Below are positions 22,847 through 30,883 of a DNA stretch of 33,300 nucleotides, piece after piece; within the stretch, counting starts at the first letter, position 1, and every line of letters begins with the position of its first letter. The stretch is from assembly GCF_008806375.1 (NCBI RefSeq), contig NZ_WAAT01000026.1:1-33300 (forward strand), read 5' to 3'. The notes under the pieces are model-generated. The model was not told the origin of the DNA. It saw only the letters and a program-made list of their open reading frames with translations, and ran no database searches. Made by a program: the position numbers and the translations under genes. The DNA is from Pseudotamlana haliotis (GTDB taxonomy: Bacteria > Bacteroidota > Bacteroidia > Flavobacteriales > Flavobacteriaceae).

Positions 22847-23377
22847 ATGAAAAATATAATAGCATTTGCTGGAAGTAATAGTAAGTCATCAATAAATAAA
22901 CAGCTAGCTACTTATGCGGGAAGTTTATTAGATGGTGCCAACTTAAATATTTTAGATTTAAATGATTTTGAGTTACCACTTTTTGGTGTGGATTTAGAAG
23001 CGGAAGCGGGGATACCTGAAAAAGCACATGAATTTTTAGCCTTAATTAAGGAGTCTGATGGGATTATATTATCGCTAGCAGAGCATAACGGTGCTTATTC
23101 AACAGTTTTTAAGAATTTATTTGATTGGCTGTCTAGAATTGAAAGTAAGACCTTTTTTGGAAAGCCTATGCTACTTATGGCTGCTTCCCCAGGAGGTCGT
23201 GGTGGAAAATCGGTGTTAGAAATTGCGCAAGGGCGTTTTCCGTTTCATAATGCTCAAATTGTAGAAGTGTTCTCTTTCCCATTTTTCGGAGATAATTTTA
23301 AGGATGGTAAAATAACCGAAGCCGCTTTTAATGCTGAATTAATTAAAAAAGTAGCCACGTTTCAGAATAAAATTTAA
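22847..23377 (+). CDS. NAD(P)H-dependent FMN reductase-like flavoprotein
   Basis: This 176-residue flavodoxin-fold protein has the phosphate-binding loop AGSNSKSSINKQL at the N-terminus, the AEHNGAYSTVFKNLFDW motif around the flavin and the MLLMAASPGGRGG segment. All are typical of the NADPH-dependent FMN reductase/quinone reductase family. It probably reduces quinones or azo-type electrophiles. An in-frame TTG lies 6 bp upstream, but ATG 22847 is the natural start. It is the first gene of an operon with a MarR regulator (3 bp gap) and a pirin. That grouping suggests an electrophile or quinone stress response. Confidence 0.88.
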   Translation: MKNIIAFAGSNSKSSINKQLATYAGSLLDGANLNILDLNDFELPLFGVDLEAEAGIPEKAHEFLALIKESDGIILSLAEHNGAYSTVFKNLFDWLSRIESKTFFGKPMLLMAASPGGRGGKSVLEIAQGRFPFHNAQIVEVFSFPFFGDNFKDGKITEAAFNAELIKKVATFQNKI

Positions 23378-23380
23378 GAC

Positions 23381-23818
23381 ATGGGAGATATTTCAAAGGA
23401 TATAAATTCTAAGTTTCCGGATACAAAAGTCAAGGCTTTAATCAATATCATTTATACGGCGAATTGGATTAACAATAAGCAAAATGAATTTTTTAAACCT
23501 TTTGGTATCTCGCCTCAACAGTTTAATATTCTACGAATTTTACGTGGTGCTGGCGAAGCTATAAATGTTCAAACCATAAAAGCACGTATGTTAGAGCGCT
23601 CTCCCAATGCTACGAGGCTCATGGATAAATTGTGTGCCAAAGACCTAATAAATAGACTGCCCTGTCCTGGAGATCGGCGTGTTGTTCATATTGAAATTAC
23701 CAAACAAGGGCTTGACTTATTAGAGGATATCGCAAAAGATTTTAATGAAGATTTATTAGAAAATTTAACTAAAGAAGAAGCGACGCAATTAAGTGATTTA
23801 CTTGATAAAATTAGATAA
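23381..23818 (+). CDS. MarR-family transcription regulator
   Basis: This 145-residue protein has the MarR winged-helix layout: FGISPQQFNILRILRG (helix), INVQTIKARMLERSPNATRLMDKLCAKDLI (recognition helix region), and the wing PCPGDRRVVHIEITKQG. A dimerisation helix ends the protein. It is 3 bp after the reductase gene and 35 bp before the pirin gene. It most likely represses this operon until an aromatic or electrophilic ligand is bound; the ligand is unknown. It has one cysteine in the wing (PCPGD) and one just before it (LCAKD), which could serve redox sensing. Confidence 0.92.
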   Translation: MGDISKDINSKFPDTKVKALINIIYTANWINNKQNEFFKPFGISPQQFNILRILRGAGEAINVQTIKARMLERSPNATRLMDKLCAKDLINRLPCPGDRRVVHIEITKQGLDLLEDIAKDFNEDLLENLTKEEATQLSDLLDKIR

Positions 23819-23853
23819 AGTGTATCTAGTTTAAGATTTAAAAAGAATAAGAT

Positions 23854-24576
23854 ATGAAAACAATAGTTCATAAAGCAGATAGTAGAGGTTTTGCAAATCA
23901 CGGGTGGTTACAGGCCAATCACTCCTTTAGTTTTGCAAGTTACCGCGATGCCAATAAAGATAATTTTGGGGCATTACGGGTATTAAATGATGATGTTATT
24001 GCCCCTAAAATGGGTTTTGGTACACATCCGCATGATAATATGGAAATTATTACCATTCCGTTAAAAGGCGAACTAAAGCATAGAGATTCTATGCATAATT
24101 CTTGGGAATCTATACACCCAGGAGAAGTGCAAGTGATGTCTGCCGGAACTGGAATTCAACATTCTGAGATTAACGGTTCTCAAGATGAGCATTTAGGCTT
24201 GTTTCAAATTTGGGTTATTCCTGACACGCGAAATGTAGAACCTCGTTATGACCAAAAATCTTTCAAAGAAGCCGATCGAAAAAATAAGCTTCAAACGCTT
24301 GTAACATCGATGGAAAACGAAGTTGACGGTGCATTGAAAATTCATCAGGATGCCAAAATTTCACGAATTGATTTAGGTGCTGGTCAAAGTTTTCAGTATG
24401 ACTTAAAAAGTGACAATCATGGTGTGTATGTGATGGTGGTTTACGGAAAAGTAACGATTGAAAATGAAGTTTTAGAAACACGTGATGCCATTGGTGTAAG
24501 TGAAACAGGCGCGTTTTCGGCGAAAGCCAAAGAAGATTCATCACTTTTATTTATTGAGGTGCCCATGAGGTTTTAG
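23854..24576 (+). CDS. Pirin-family bicupin protein
   Basis: This 240-residue protein begins with the pirin signature HGWLQANHSFSFASY, followed by GTHPHDNMEIIT and GTGIQHSE. Metal ligands expected for pirins are all visible: H58, H60, H103 and E105. A second, metal-free cupin fold fills the C-terminal half. Bacterial members of this type include the E. coli quercetinase YhhW, so a dioxygenase activity on flavonols or quinone-like compounds is possible. It is the last gene of the reductase-MarR-pirin group. Confidence 0.92.
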   Translation: MKTIVHKADSRGFANHGWLQANHSFSFASYRDANKDNFGALRVLNDDVIAPKMGFGTHPHDNMEIITIPLKGELKHRDSMHNSWESIHPGEVQVMSAGTGIQHSEINGSQDEHLGLFQIWVIPDTRNVEPRYDQKSFKEADRKNKLQTLVTSMENEVDGALKIHQDAKISRIDLGAGQSFQYDLKSDNHGVYVMVVYGKVTIENEVLETRDAIGVSETGAFSAKAKEDSSLLFIEVPMRF

Positions 24577-24600
24577 TTAGTTTAACCATAACGCAAAAAA

Positions 24601-24608
24601 TAACTTTG
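24601..24608 (+). promoter_or_regulatory. Candidate -7 box upstream of the outer membrane protein gene
   Basis: TAACTTTG is a full TAnnTTTG match, about 84 bp before the ATG at 24692. There is no clear -33 box. A small palindrome, ATGATAAATCAT (24621-24632), lies in the presumed leader. Confidence 0.4.
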
Positions 24609-24691
24609 AATTAGAAATACATGATAAATCATCACGGCATTTATAATTAATGTATTTTTATCGCCAATAGTTGCATAGGTCGCAAATTTGT

Positions 24692-25690
24692 ATGGTCAAA
24701 AAACTTATCATTTTCTTTTTATTGATTTCGAGTGGTGGTTATGCGCAAACACCAATTTTCAAGCAATTGGACTCGTTAGATTTTGTTGAGATTGTCGATA
24801 AGCTTTTTATAGATCATGATATCGAGAACTATTCCATACGTGTCTTTACGAACTATAAGTCTAAACAATTTCGTGTTAGCAATGACGATTTTAAATCCCG
24901 TTACGTGCCCAATAATAGGTATGGTGTGGGTTTTGGCTTCGCTAGTAGTAAGCTTTTAGTTGATTTTGCGTTTAATGTTAAGGGTAAAGAAGATGTAACA
25001 CATCGTTTTGATTTACAAGGAACCACTATAATTGGTAAGAAAAATTATGTCAACTTTTATTTTCAAACTTATAAAGGATTTAATGTCAAAAATAATTACG
25101 GGGCCGACCCTGTTTTTAGAGATGATATTAGATCCTTTACTATGGGTATAAATGCTTTACGCACATTACCTGAAATCGAATTTTCCTTTTCAAAATTAAA
25201 AGCAGGTTTAGATCATTTAGATAAGAAATTTTATATCACTGGTGGTTTTGGGGCGTTTTGGTTTTATGATTATTTTTCGGCAGAGGATGATATTTTACCT
25301 GATAGTGCTGATTTACTTTTCAATGACCAAGCACATATTAAACGCTATAACAGTACGGCATTAGGGGTGTTAGGAGGTGTTTTAACTGTTTTTAAACTAC
25401 CGTATGACCTCACCTTGTCATGTAATCTCATGCCTGGAATTGGTGGTGTTTATAAACATGTTACTTTACAAGACGACTCCTATAAACCATCAAACCACTT
25501 GCTATTTAAAGCCGATTATTCTATAGCTTTAGGCTACAATGTAGAGCGTTATTATTTAAGTTTTATTTATGGTGGCGGACTCTATTCAACAGATTTGGGT
25601 TACGATAATAATTATGCTTTTAACCTCACTAAAGCTAAATTAGCCATAGGTTATAAGCTTTCAGGACGCCGAAAAAAGAAACGTTTATAG
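24692..25690 (+). CDS. Outer membrane beta-barrel protein (DUF4421-like)
   Basis: This 332-residue protein starts with a signal peptide (MVKKLIIFFLLISSGGYAQ). The rest is made of alternating aromatic and polar stretches typical of outer-membrane strands, for example VNFYFQTYKGFNV, YNVERYYLSFIYGGGLY and KLAIGYKLSG. A conserved YVPNNRYGVGFGF segment resembles the DUF4421 family, recognised from memory. The C-terminus is strongly basic (SGRRKKKRL), which is unusual for a barrel end. A TTG-initiated extension to 24671 exists but ATG 24692 gives the clean signal peptide. It runs convergent with the MFS gene. No function can be assigned. Confidence 0.75.
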   Translation: MVKKLIIFFLLISSGGYAQTPIFKQLDSLDFVEIVDKLFIDHDIENYSIRVFTNYKSKQFRVSNDDFKSRYVPNNRYGVGFGFASSKLLVDFAFNVKGKEDVTHRFDLQGTTIIGKKNYVNFYFQTYKGFNVKNNYGADPVFRDDIRSFTMGINALRTLPEIEFSFSKLKAGLDHLDKKFYITGGFGAFWFYDYFSAEDDILPDSADLLFNDQAHIKRYNSTALGVLGGVLTVFKLPYDLTLSCNLMPGIGGVYKHVTLQDDSYKPSNHLLFKADYSIALGYNVERYYLSFIYGGGLYSTDLGYDNNYAFNLTKAKLAIGYKLSGRRKKKRL

Positions 25691-25728
25691 AAATTAAATA
25701 CTGTAAGAGTAGGGGTAATTACTTATAA

Positions 25729-26889
25729 TTATATTTTTGTACCACGTCGTTTCCTTAGCATTATAATCACGAAAGCGATTAAAACACCAATACTGGCCAT
25801 GGCAGCACCAACCCAATCAGCTGAAGTGTACCCGTAACCCATAGCAATAGGAATTCCCGCAAAGTAAGCCCCGGAAGCATTACCCACATTAAAAGCACTT
25901 TGATTAAGTGAAGAACCTAAGGTTTCGGAACCTTTAGAAGCATTAATAATAGCCATTTGAATAGGGGTTGATAAACAAAAAGTTACCGTTCCAATGATGA
26001 AAGTCATCACTAAAACCAGAATCTTATCGGAAGCTAGAAAGGTGTTTAATGATAAACTCAAGACCATACAGAGTAGAATGATGATGATAGCGTAAATGGG
26101 TGAGAATTTTTCAGCGAGTTTAGCACCTATGAAATTTCCAATGACCATGCCCAAACCTGCTAAAATCATGGCCACCGATACCATTTCTGAAGTATGGCCA
26201 GCAACATCGGTAATTAATGGGGAAATATAACTATACCAGGCAAAAAATCCACCGGTTCCTATAGTAGTTAGTAAAATAATGAGCCAAACCTCTAAACGCT
26301 TAAAAATTTGAAATTCTTCGGTAAATTTGGTTTCCGAAGATTGCTTTATAACGGGCATCCAAAACTTCAGACTTAAAAGCGTTAGAAGCCCCATAATACC
26401 AACCATGTAAAACGAAACACTCCAGTTAAAATGCTTTCCAAGGAAAGTCCCCAGCGGCACTCCTAAAAGATTAGCAAAAGTGAGGCCACTAAACATGATA
26501 GCAATGCCTTGTCCTGCTTTACCTGGTTTTGATAATTTTCCAGCAACTACAGCACCAATTCCAAAAAAAGCACCATGGGGTAGAGCAGCTAAAAACCTTA
26601 AAATTATGAATGACGTGTAACTTGTTGCAAAAGCAGATAAAGTATTGAATACTGTAAACCAAAACATTAAGCCTAAAAGCACTTTGTGAGCAGGCCATTT
26701 ACTAGCAATTACAGTTAGGGTTGGAGCGCCAATAACTACGCCTAATGCATAGATAGAGATAAAATGACCAGCTTCAGGAATAGTAATATCGAAAGCCGTT
26801 GCAATTTCTGGTAAAATACCCATGATTACAAATTCGGTTAACCCGATACCAAATCCACCAATCGCTAAGGACAAAAGCGCTTTATTCAT
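25729..26889 (-). CDS. MFS exporter, DHA1 family (AraJ-like)
   Basis: This 386-residue protein has twelve membrane segments. The first segment MNKALLSLAIGGFGIGLTEFVIMGILP and the motif around LPHGAFFGIGAVVAGKL (segment 4-5 region) are characteristic of the AraJ-like drug:proton antiporters of the DHA1 family. Such proteins export sugars, drugs or small metabolites using the proton gradient. The substrate cannot be read from sequence. It is a single gene with its own promoter, and its end faces the end of the outer membrane protein gene. Confidence 0.88.
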   Translation of the reverse strand: MNKALLSLAIGGFGIGLTEFVIMGILPEIATAFDITIPEAGHFISIYALGVVIGAPTLTVIASKWPAHKVLLGLMFWFTVFNTLSAFATSYTSFIILRFLAALPHGAFFGIGAVVAGKLSKPGKAGQGIAIMFSGLTFANLLGVPLGTFLGKHFNWSVSFYMVGIMGLLTLLSLKFWMPVIKQSSETKFTEEFQIFKRLEVWLIILLTTIGTGGFFAWYSYISPLITDVAGHTSEMVSVAMILAGLGMVIGNFIGAKLAEKFSPIYAIIIILLCMVLSLSLNTFLASDKILVLVMTFIIGTVTFCLSTPIQMAIINASKGSETLGSSLNQSAFNVGNASGAYFAGIPIAMGYGYTSADWVGAAMASIGVLIAFVIIMLRKRRGTKI

Positions 26890-26920
26890 TCAAGTTTATA
26901 TCTGATCATTTATAAAGGCG

Positions 26921-26928
26921 CAAATGTA
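26921..26928 (-). promoter_or_regulatory. Candidate -7 box for the MFS gene
   Basis: Read on the minus strand this is TACATTTG followed by CG, a full TAnnTTTG match 31 bp before the start codon. No good -33 box was seen. Confidence 0.45.
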
Positions 26929-27181
26929 ATTAATTTTAGTTGTTGCTTGCTAGTTATTGGTTTTTGGATGCTTATTCTGGTGGAAATTATTACACTGAGC
27001 TATGCCGAGATTTTACAGGTTTTATTTGTGTACCACCATTTGCATTTTCGTGGTAAATAAGATTCTTAAACCAAGAAACTACTAGAATTTTTACTTTGTG
27101 GGATACAAAACAGATAAATTGATAGAAAAACAAATAAAAGAAATCATAATCTCTTGATAAATTACTCTTAAAAATGCGATA

Positions 27182-27214
27182 TTTGTTTTCAAAATTCACG
27201 TGAGGGCTATTTGC
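27182..27214 (+). promoter_or_regulatory. Candidate promoter of the CAL67264-like/ettA transcript
   Basis: TTTG (27182-27185) is followed after 20 bp by GCTATTTGCA (27206-27215). This keeps TTTGCA-like spacing of the flavobacterial -7 element but lacks the leading TA. The leader to the ATG at 27303 would be about 85 nt. Confidence 0.45.
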
Positions 27215-27302
27215 ACCCCCTTTTTTATATAAAAGACACCATGGGACCTATTAAGTTATGTACTTAATGAAATAGCTAAGCGTTCTAACTAGATAATATA
27301 TT

Positions 27303-27485
27303 ATGGCAATGAATAAAAACACTGTGTTAGCTTGGGCTACATGGATTATGATATTAGTAGGATTAGCATTAATTGCTCTTGGAGCATTTAGATATAACGA
27401 TGTCGCTGGCTGGGGCTTTGCAGCCGTAGGAATTGGTTTTTTTGCTGTGGCATGGGTGTTTAACGCTTTAAAAGGGCGCGTTTAA
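27303..27485 (+). CDS. Small two-pass membrane protein (CAL67264-like)
   Basis: This 60-residue protein consists of two hydrophobic helices (about 8-28 and 34-54) joined by RYNDVAGWG, with a basic C-terminus LKGRV. It matches, from memory, the small CAL67264 family of membrane proteins found in Flavobacteriaceae, of unknown function. It lies 34 bp upstream of ettA with no terminator between them, so the two are probably cotranscribed. The start ATG at 27303 is followed by a second in-frame ATG two codons on. Confidence 0.8.
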   Translation: MAMNKNTVLAWATWIMILVGLALIALGAFRYNDVAGWGFAAVGIGFFAVAWVFNALKGRV

Positions 27486-27519
27486 TAGGATTTAATAATA
27501 CCGTAAATTTACTTTTATA

Positions 27520-29211
27520 ATGAGTGACGATAAAAAAATAATATTCTCAATGTCTGGGTTAACCAAGACATTTCCTAGTGCCAACACACCGGTACTTAAA
27601 AATATATACTTGAGTTTTTTCTATGGAGCTAAAATTGGAATTTTAGGTCTTAATGGATCAGGAAAATCTACACTTTTAAAGATTATTGCTGGCGTTGATA
27701 AAAACTATCAAGGTGATGTGGTTTTTTCTCAAGATTACTCGGTGGGATATCTTGAACAGGAGCCTCAGTTAGATGAAAATAAAACCGTGATGGAAGTGGT
27801 TCGTGAAGGTGCTGCCGAGACTGTAGCTATTCTTGATGAATACAACCAAATTAATGATAGTTTTGGGTTAGAAGAAGTGTATTCTGATGCTGACAAAATG
27901 GAAAAACTTATGGCACGTCAGGCTGTACTTCAAGATCAAATTGATGCGGCTAATGCTTGGGAGTTAGATACCAAGTTAGAAATTGCCATGGATGCCCTAA
28001 GAACGCCAGATGGTGATAAAAAAATAGGCGTGCTGTCAGGTGGTGAAAAACGTCGTGTAGCCCTTTGCCGTTTGCTTCTAAAGGAACCAGATGTATTACT
28101 TTTAGATGAGCCTACCAACCACTTGGATGCCGAATCTGTACATTGGTTAGAGCAGCATTTAGCACAATATAAAGGAACTGTAATTGCTGTAACACACGAT
28201 AGATATTTCTTAGATAATGTGGCAGGTTGGATTTTAGAGTTAGACCGTGGTGAAGGCATTCCTTGGAAAGGAAACTACTCGTCTTGGTTAGATCAAAAAT
28301 CCAAACGTATGGCACAAGAGGGTAAATCAGCTTCTAAACGCCAAAAAACGTTAGAACGTGAGTTAGAATGGGTTAAACAAGGCGCAAAAGGACGTCAAAC
28401 CAAACAAAAAGCGCGTTTAAAAAACTATGATAAGTTATTGAGTCAAGATCAAAAACAACTTGATGAAAAACTTGAAATATACATTCCTAACGGGCCACGT
28501 TTAGGGACTAACGTTATTGAAGCCAAAGGAGTTTCTAAAGGTTATGGTGATAAATTATTATACGATGATTTAAACTTCAACTTACCACAGGCAGGAATTG
28601 TAGGTATTATTGGTCCGAATGGTGCTGGTAAAACTACCATTTTCAGAATGATTATGGGTGAAGAAACACCAGACAAAGGTGAGTTTACCGTTGGTGAAAC
28701 GGCTAAAATCGCTTATGTAGATCAGAGTCATTCCAATATAGATCCAGAAAAAACCATTTGGCAGAATTTTAGTGACGGACAAGAATTGATTTTAATGGGC
28801 GGTAAGGAAGTCAATTCAAGAGCCTATTTAAGTCGTTTTAATTTCTCTGGTGGTGAACAAAATAAAAAAGTAAGTTTATTATCAGGTGGTGAACGTAACC
28901 GTTTGCACCTGGCCATGACTTTGAAAGAAGAAGGTAACGTTTTACTTCTTGATGAGCCTACCAATGATTTAGATGTTAATACACTACGTGCCCTAGAGGA
29001 GGGTTTAGAGAATTTTGCAGGCTGTGCTGTGGTGATTTCACACGACAGATGGTTCTTAGATAGAATTTGTACGCATATCTTAGCTTTTGAAGGCGATTCT
29101 GAAGTGTATTTCTTTGAAGGTTCTTTCTCAGAGTATGAAGAGAATAAGAAAAGTAGATTAGGCGGAGATTTAACGCCAAAACGTATCAAATACAAGAAAT
29201 TAATAAGATAA
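27520..29211 (+). CDS. ettA: Energy-dependent translational throttle protein EttA (ABC-F)
   Basis: This 563-residue soluble protein has two ABC ATPase domains and no membrane segment. Domain 1 shows GLNGSGKST (43-51), LSGGEKRR (172-179) and LLLDEPTNHLD (193-203). Domain 2 shows GPNGAGKT (365-372), LSGGERNR and LLLDEPTNDLD. The charged linker between them (about 240-325) is the P-site tRNA interaction motif of ABC-F proteins. The length is close to that of E. coli EttA (555). EttA binds the ribosomal E site and controls entry into elongation according to the ATP/ADP level. A strong terminator follows. Confidence 0.95.
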   Translation: MSDDKKIIFSMSGLTKTFPSANTPVLKNIYLSFFYGAKIGILGLNGSGKSTLLKIIAGVDKNYQGDVVFSQDYSVGYLEQEPQLDENKTVMEVVREGAAETVAILDEYNQINDSFGLEEVYSDADKMEKLMARQAVLQDQIDAANAWELDTKLEIAMDALRTPDGDKKIGVLSGGEKRRVALCRLLLKEPDVLLLDEPTNHLDAESVHWLEQHLAQYKGTVIAVTHDRYFLDNVAGWILELDRGEGIPWKGNYSSWLDQKSKRMAQEGKSASKRQKTLERELEWVKQGAKGRQTKQKARLKNYDKLLSQDQKQLDEKLEIYIPNGPRLGTNVIEAKGVSKGYGDKLLYDDLNFNLPQAGIVGIIGPNGAGKTTIFRMIMGEETPDKGEFTVGETAKIAYVDQSHSNIDPEKTIWQNFSDGQELILMGGKEVNSRAYLSRFNFSGGEQNKKVSLLSGGERNRLHLAMTLKEEGNVLLLDEPTNDLDVNTLRALEEGLENFAGCAVVISHDRWFLDRICTHILAFEGDSEVYFFEGSFSEYEENKKSRLGGDLTPKRIKYKKLIR

Positions 29212-29218
29212 TTTATTA

Positions 29219-29247
29219 AAAGCGCTCACTGAAAAGTGAGCGTTTTT
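29219..29247 (+). terminator. Rho-independent terminator after ettA
   Basis: A perfect 8-bp stem, CGCTCACT (29223-29230) with AGTGAGCG (29235-29242), closes a GAAA loop and is followed by seven T residues. The A-rich left flank means it could also work for the gene arriving from the right. Confidence 0.9.
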
Positions 29248-29278
29248 TTATTACGGTTATTTAAAATGAAGCGTGGTA

Positions 29279-29530
29279 TTACTTTTCACCGTACATGTGC
29301 CCATCGGTGAAATCTTCGTAAGGTTTGTTGTCCTGATCTAATTCTTTATTCATTTTATCATTCAAGGCCTCTAATCGTTCATTTTCTTTATTTAAGAGAT
29401 AAGATTTTCTTAAGACGATTAGTAATAAAACACCAAAGAAAATAAATATTATAATTAATATATTTATAATTCCGAAAGATTCAGATAAAGCTAGATTTAA
29501 ATAAGGAACTGCAAGTTCAATAAATGACAT
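29279..29530 (-). CDS. Small single-TM protein with coiled-coil tail
   Basis: This 83-residue protein has a short N-terminal stretch, one strong membrane helix (about 19-41, IINILIIIFIFFGVLLLIVL) and a charged cytoplasmic tail with heptad-like spacing (LNKENERLEALNDKMNKELDQDN). I do not recognise a family. It runs convergent with ettA, separated by the terminator, and is divergent from the Nudix gene. The size, the membrane helix and the regular coiled coil suggest a real gene. Confidence 0.6.
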   Translation of the reverse strand: MSFIELAVPYLNLALSESFGIINILIIIFIFFGVLLLIVLRKSYLLNKENERLEALNDKMNKELDQDNKPYEDFTDGHMYGEK

Positions 29531-29672
29531 GAGAGATTTAAGTATGTTGTTTAGTATGCCAAATATAGTTTAATATATTGATTAATAATAAGATGAGCTG
29601 GTTTTATGACTTTAGAATGTTCGAATCAAATAAACAAATTCTAAAAAAATAGATACATCTACAAAACACCGT

Positions 29673-29680
29673 TAAATTTG
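29673..29680 (+). promoter_or_regulatory. Candidate -7 box for the Nudix-GNAT operon
   Basis: TAAATTTG is a full TAnnTTTG match 11 bp before the ATG at 29692, or 23 bp before the alternative ATG at 29704. The later start would leave a more normal leader. No clear -33 box was seen. Confidence 0.35.
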
Positions 29681-29691
29681 AGTAGATAAAA

Positions 29692-30288
29692 ATGAAGAAT
29701 AATATGGCAAATAATCACGTAAAAAACATGGAAAGCAGCTTGCTTTCAGATAACTATTATATCCTCAAAAAGTTTAGTTTCGATTTTTTAATGTCTAATG
29801 GTGAATGGGTAAATCAAATGCGTGAGGTTTATGATCGCGGTGATGGGGCCGGAATTTTACTCTATAATAAGGAAAAGAAAACGGTTGTCTTAACCAAGCA
29901 ATTTAGAATGCCAACCTATTTGAACGAAAATAAAGATGGCATGCTGGTGGAAATTTGTGCAGGGATGTTAGATAAAGATAACCCTGAGCAATGTGTGATT
30001 CGTGAAACTGAGGAAGAAGTAGGTTACCGATTAAAAGAAGTTAAAAAGGTTTATGAGGCTTATTCATCTCCAGGAGTTATGACGGAGAAAATGCATTTTT
30101 TTATTGGTGAATACACCGATGATATGAAAGTTAGTGACGGTGGCGGGGTAGAAGACGAGCACGAAGATATTGAAGTGCTAGAAATACCTTTTGAAGAAGC
30201 AGTAAGGATGCTGAATCATGGAGAGATTGTAGACACAAGGACGATTGTGCTCTTGCAATATGCCCAAATTCATAAATTAATAGAATAA
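29692..30288 (+). CDS. NudK-like Nudix hydrolase (GDP-mannose pyrophosphatase type)
   Basis: This 198-residue protein carries a Nudix box from G91 (AGMLDKDNPEQ) to RETEEEVGY (R104, E105, E108, E109), which binds the catalytic magnesium. Resemblance to E. coli NudK is strong beyond the box: FRMPTYLNEN before it, and YSSPGVMTEKMHFFIGEYTDD and GGGVEDEHEDIEVLEIPF after it. NudK splits GDP-mannose and related nucleotide sugars. The start may be ATG 29704 (Met5) because the candidate -7 box is very close to 29692. It is 17 bp upstream of a GNAT gene and probably cotranscribed with it. Confidence 0.88.
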   Translation: MKNNMANNHVKNMESSLLSDNYYILKKFSFDFLMSNGEWVNQMREVYDRGDGAGILLYNKEKKTVVLTKQFRMPTYLNENKDGMLVEICAGMLDKDNPEQCVIRETEEEVGYRLKEVKKVYEAYSSPGVMTEKMHFFIGEYTDDMKVSDGGGVEDEHEDIEVLEIPFEEAVRMLNHGEIVDTRTIVLLQYAQIHKLIE

Positions 30289-30305
30289 TTTTAAAGCAAC
30301 CAATT

Positions 30306-30881
30306 ATGGCGGTTAATCATCATGATAAATACATTTTCGAATCTGAGAGGCTAGGGTTTCGTAATTGGGAAAGAAGTGACTTGGTTACCTTTTCAGAATT
30401 AAATGCAGATGCAGCCGTTATGGAATTTTTTCCGAAAACGCTAACTACTGATGAAACGGCTGAGTTTATTGAACGTCTTCAAAAGCATTTTATGAAAAAT
30501 GGGTATAATTATTTTGCCACCGAAATTTTAGAAACGGGAGAATTTATTGGTTTCATAGGTTTAGCTTATCAAGATTATGATACCGATTTTACACCCGCTA
30601 CAGACATTGGTTGGCGGCTAAAAAAGAGCGTATGGCGACAAGGTTATGCTACTGAAGGCGCAAAAAGGTGTCTCGAGTTTGCCTTTGAAACTTTGAAACT
30701 CAAAAAAATTATAGCAACCTGTACAGTTCAAAATTTTAAATCGGAACTCGTCATGAAAAAGTTAGGAATGGGAAAACGTATAGTTTTTAATCATCCAAAA
30801 CTAAAGGACTATCCTCAATTTGAAAAATGCCTTTGTTATGAAATCACTAAAGCAGACTATAATGAAACTGTAAACCACTAA
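30306..30881 (+). CDS. GNAT-family N-acetyltransferase (RimJ/RimL-like)
   Basis: This 191-residue protein has the GNAT layout of the RimJ/RimL subgroup: the opening SERLGFRNWERSDL, the strand GEFIGFIGLAYQ, the acetyl-CoA loop WRLKKSVWRQGYATEGAKRCLEFAF with the R/Q-x-x-G-x-A pattern (RQGYAT), and the closing SELVMKKLGM. It transfers acetyl groups to an amine; the substrate is not predictable. It ends only 2 bp from the end of the convergent formimidoylglutamase gene. Confidence 0.9.
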   Translation: MAVNHHDKYIFESERLGFRNWERSDLVTFSELNADAAVMEFFPKTLTTDETAEFIERLQKHFMKNGYNYFATEILETGEFIGFIGLAYQDYDTDFTPATDIGWRLKKSVWRQGYATEGAKRCLEFAFETLKLKKIIATCTVQNFKSELVMKKLGMGKRIVFNHPKLKDYPQFEKCLCYEITKADYNETVNH

Positions 30882-30883
30882 TA

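Larger units (their letters stand above)
26890..27302. other. Intergenic region between MFS and CAL67264-like genes
   Basis: These 413 bp hold the two divergent promoters described separately and about 200 bp in between with no clear gene. A 69-codon minus-strand frame (26990-27199) is present but has no recognisable domain or good start signal, and its composition fits noncoding AT-rich DNA. A decayed gene remnant cannot be excluded. Confidence 0.5.

Noticed and set aside
24671..24691. TTG start for the outer membrane protein
   Set aside because: The ATG at 24692 gives a normal signal peptide; the extension has no support.
26990..27199. 69-codon minus-strand ORF between the MFS and CAL67264-like genes
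   Set aside because: It has no recognised domain and no start signal, and its composition fits noncoding AT-rich DNA; at most it is a decayed remnant.
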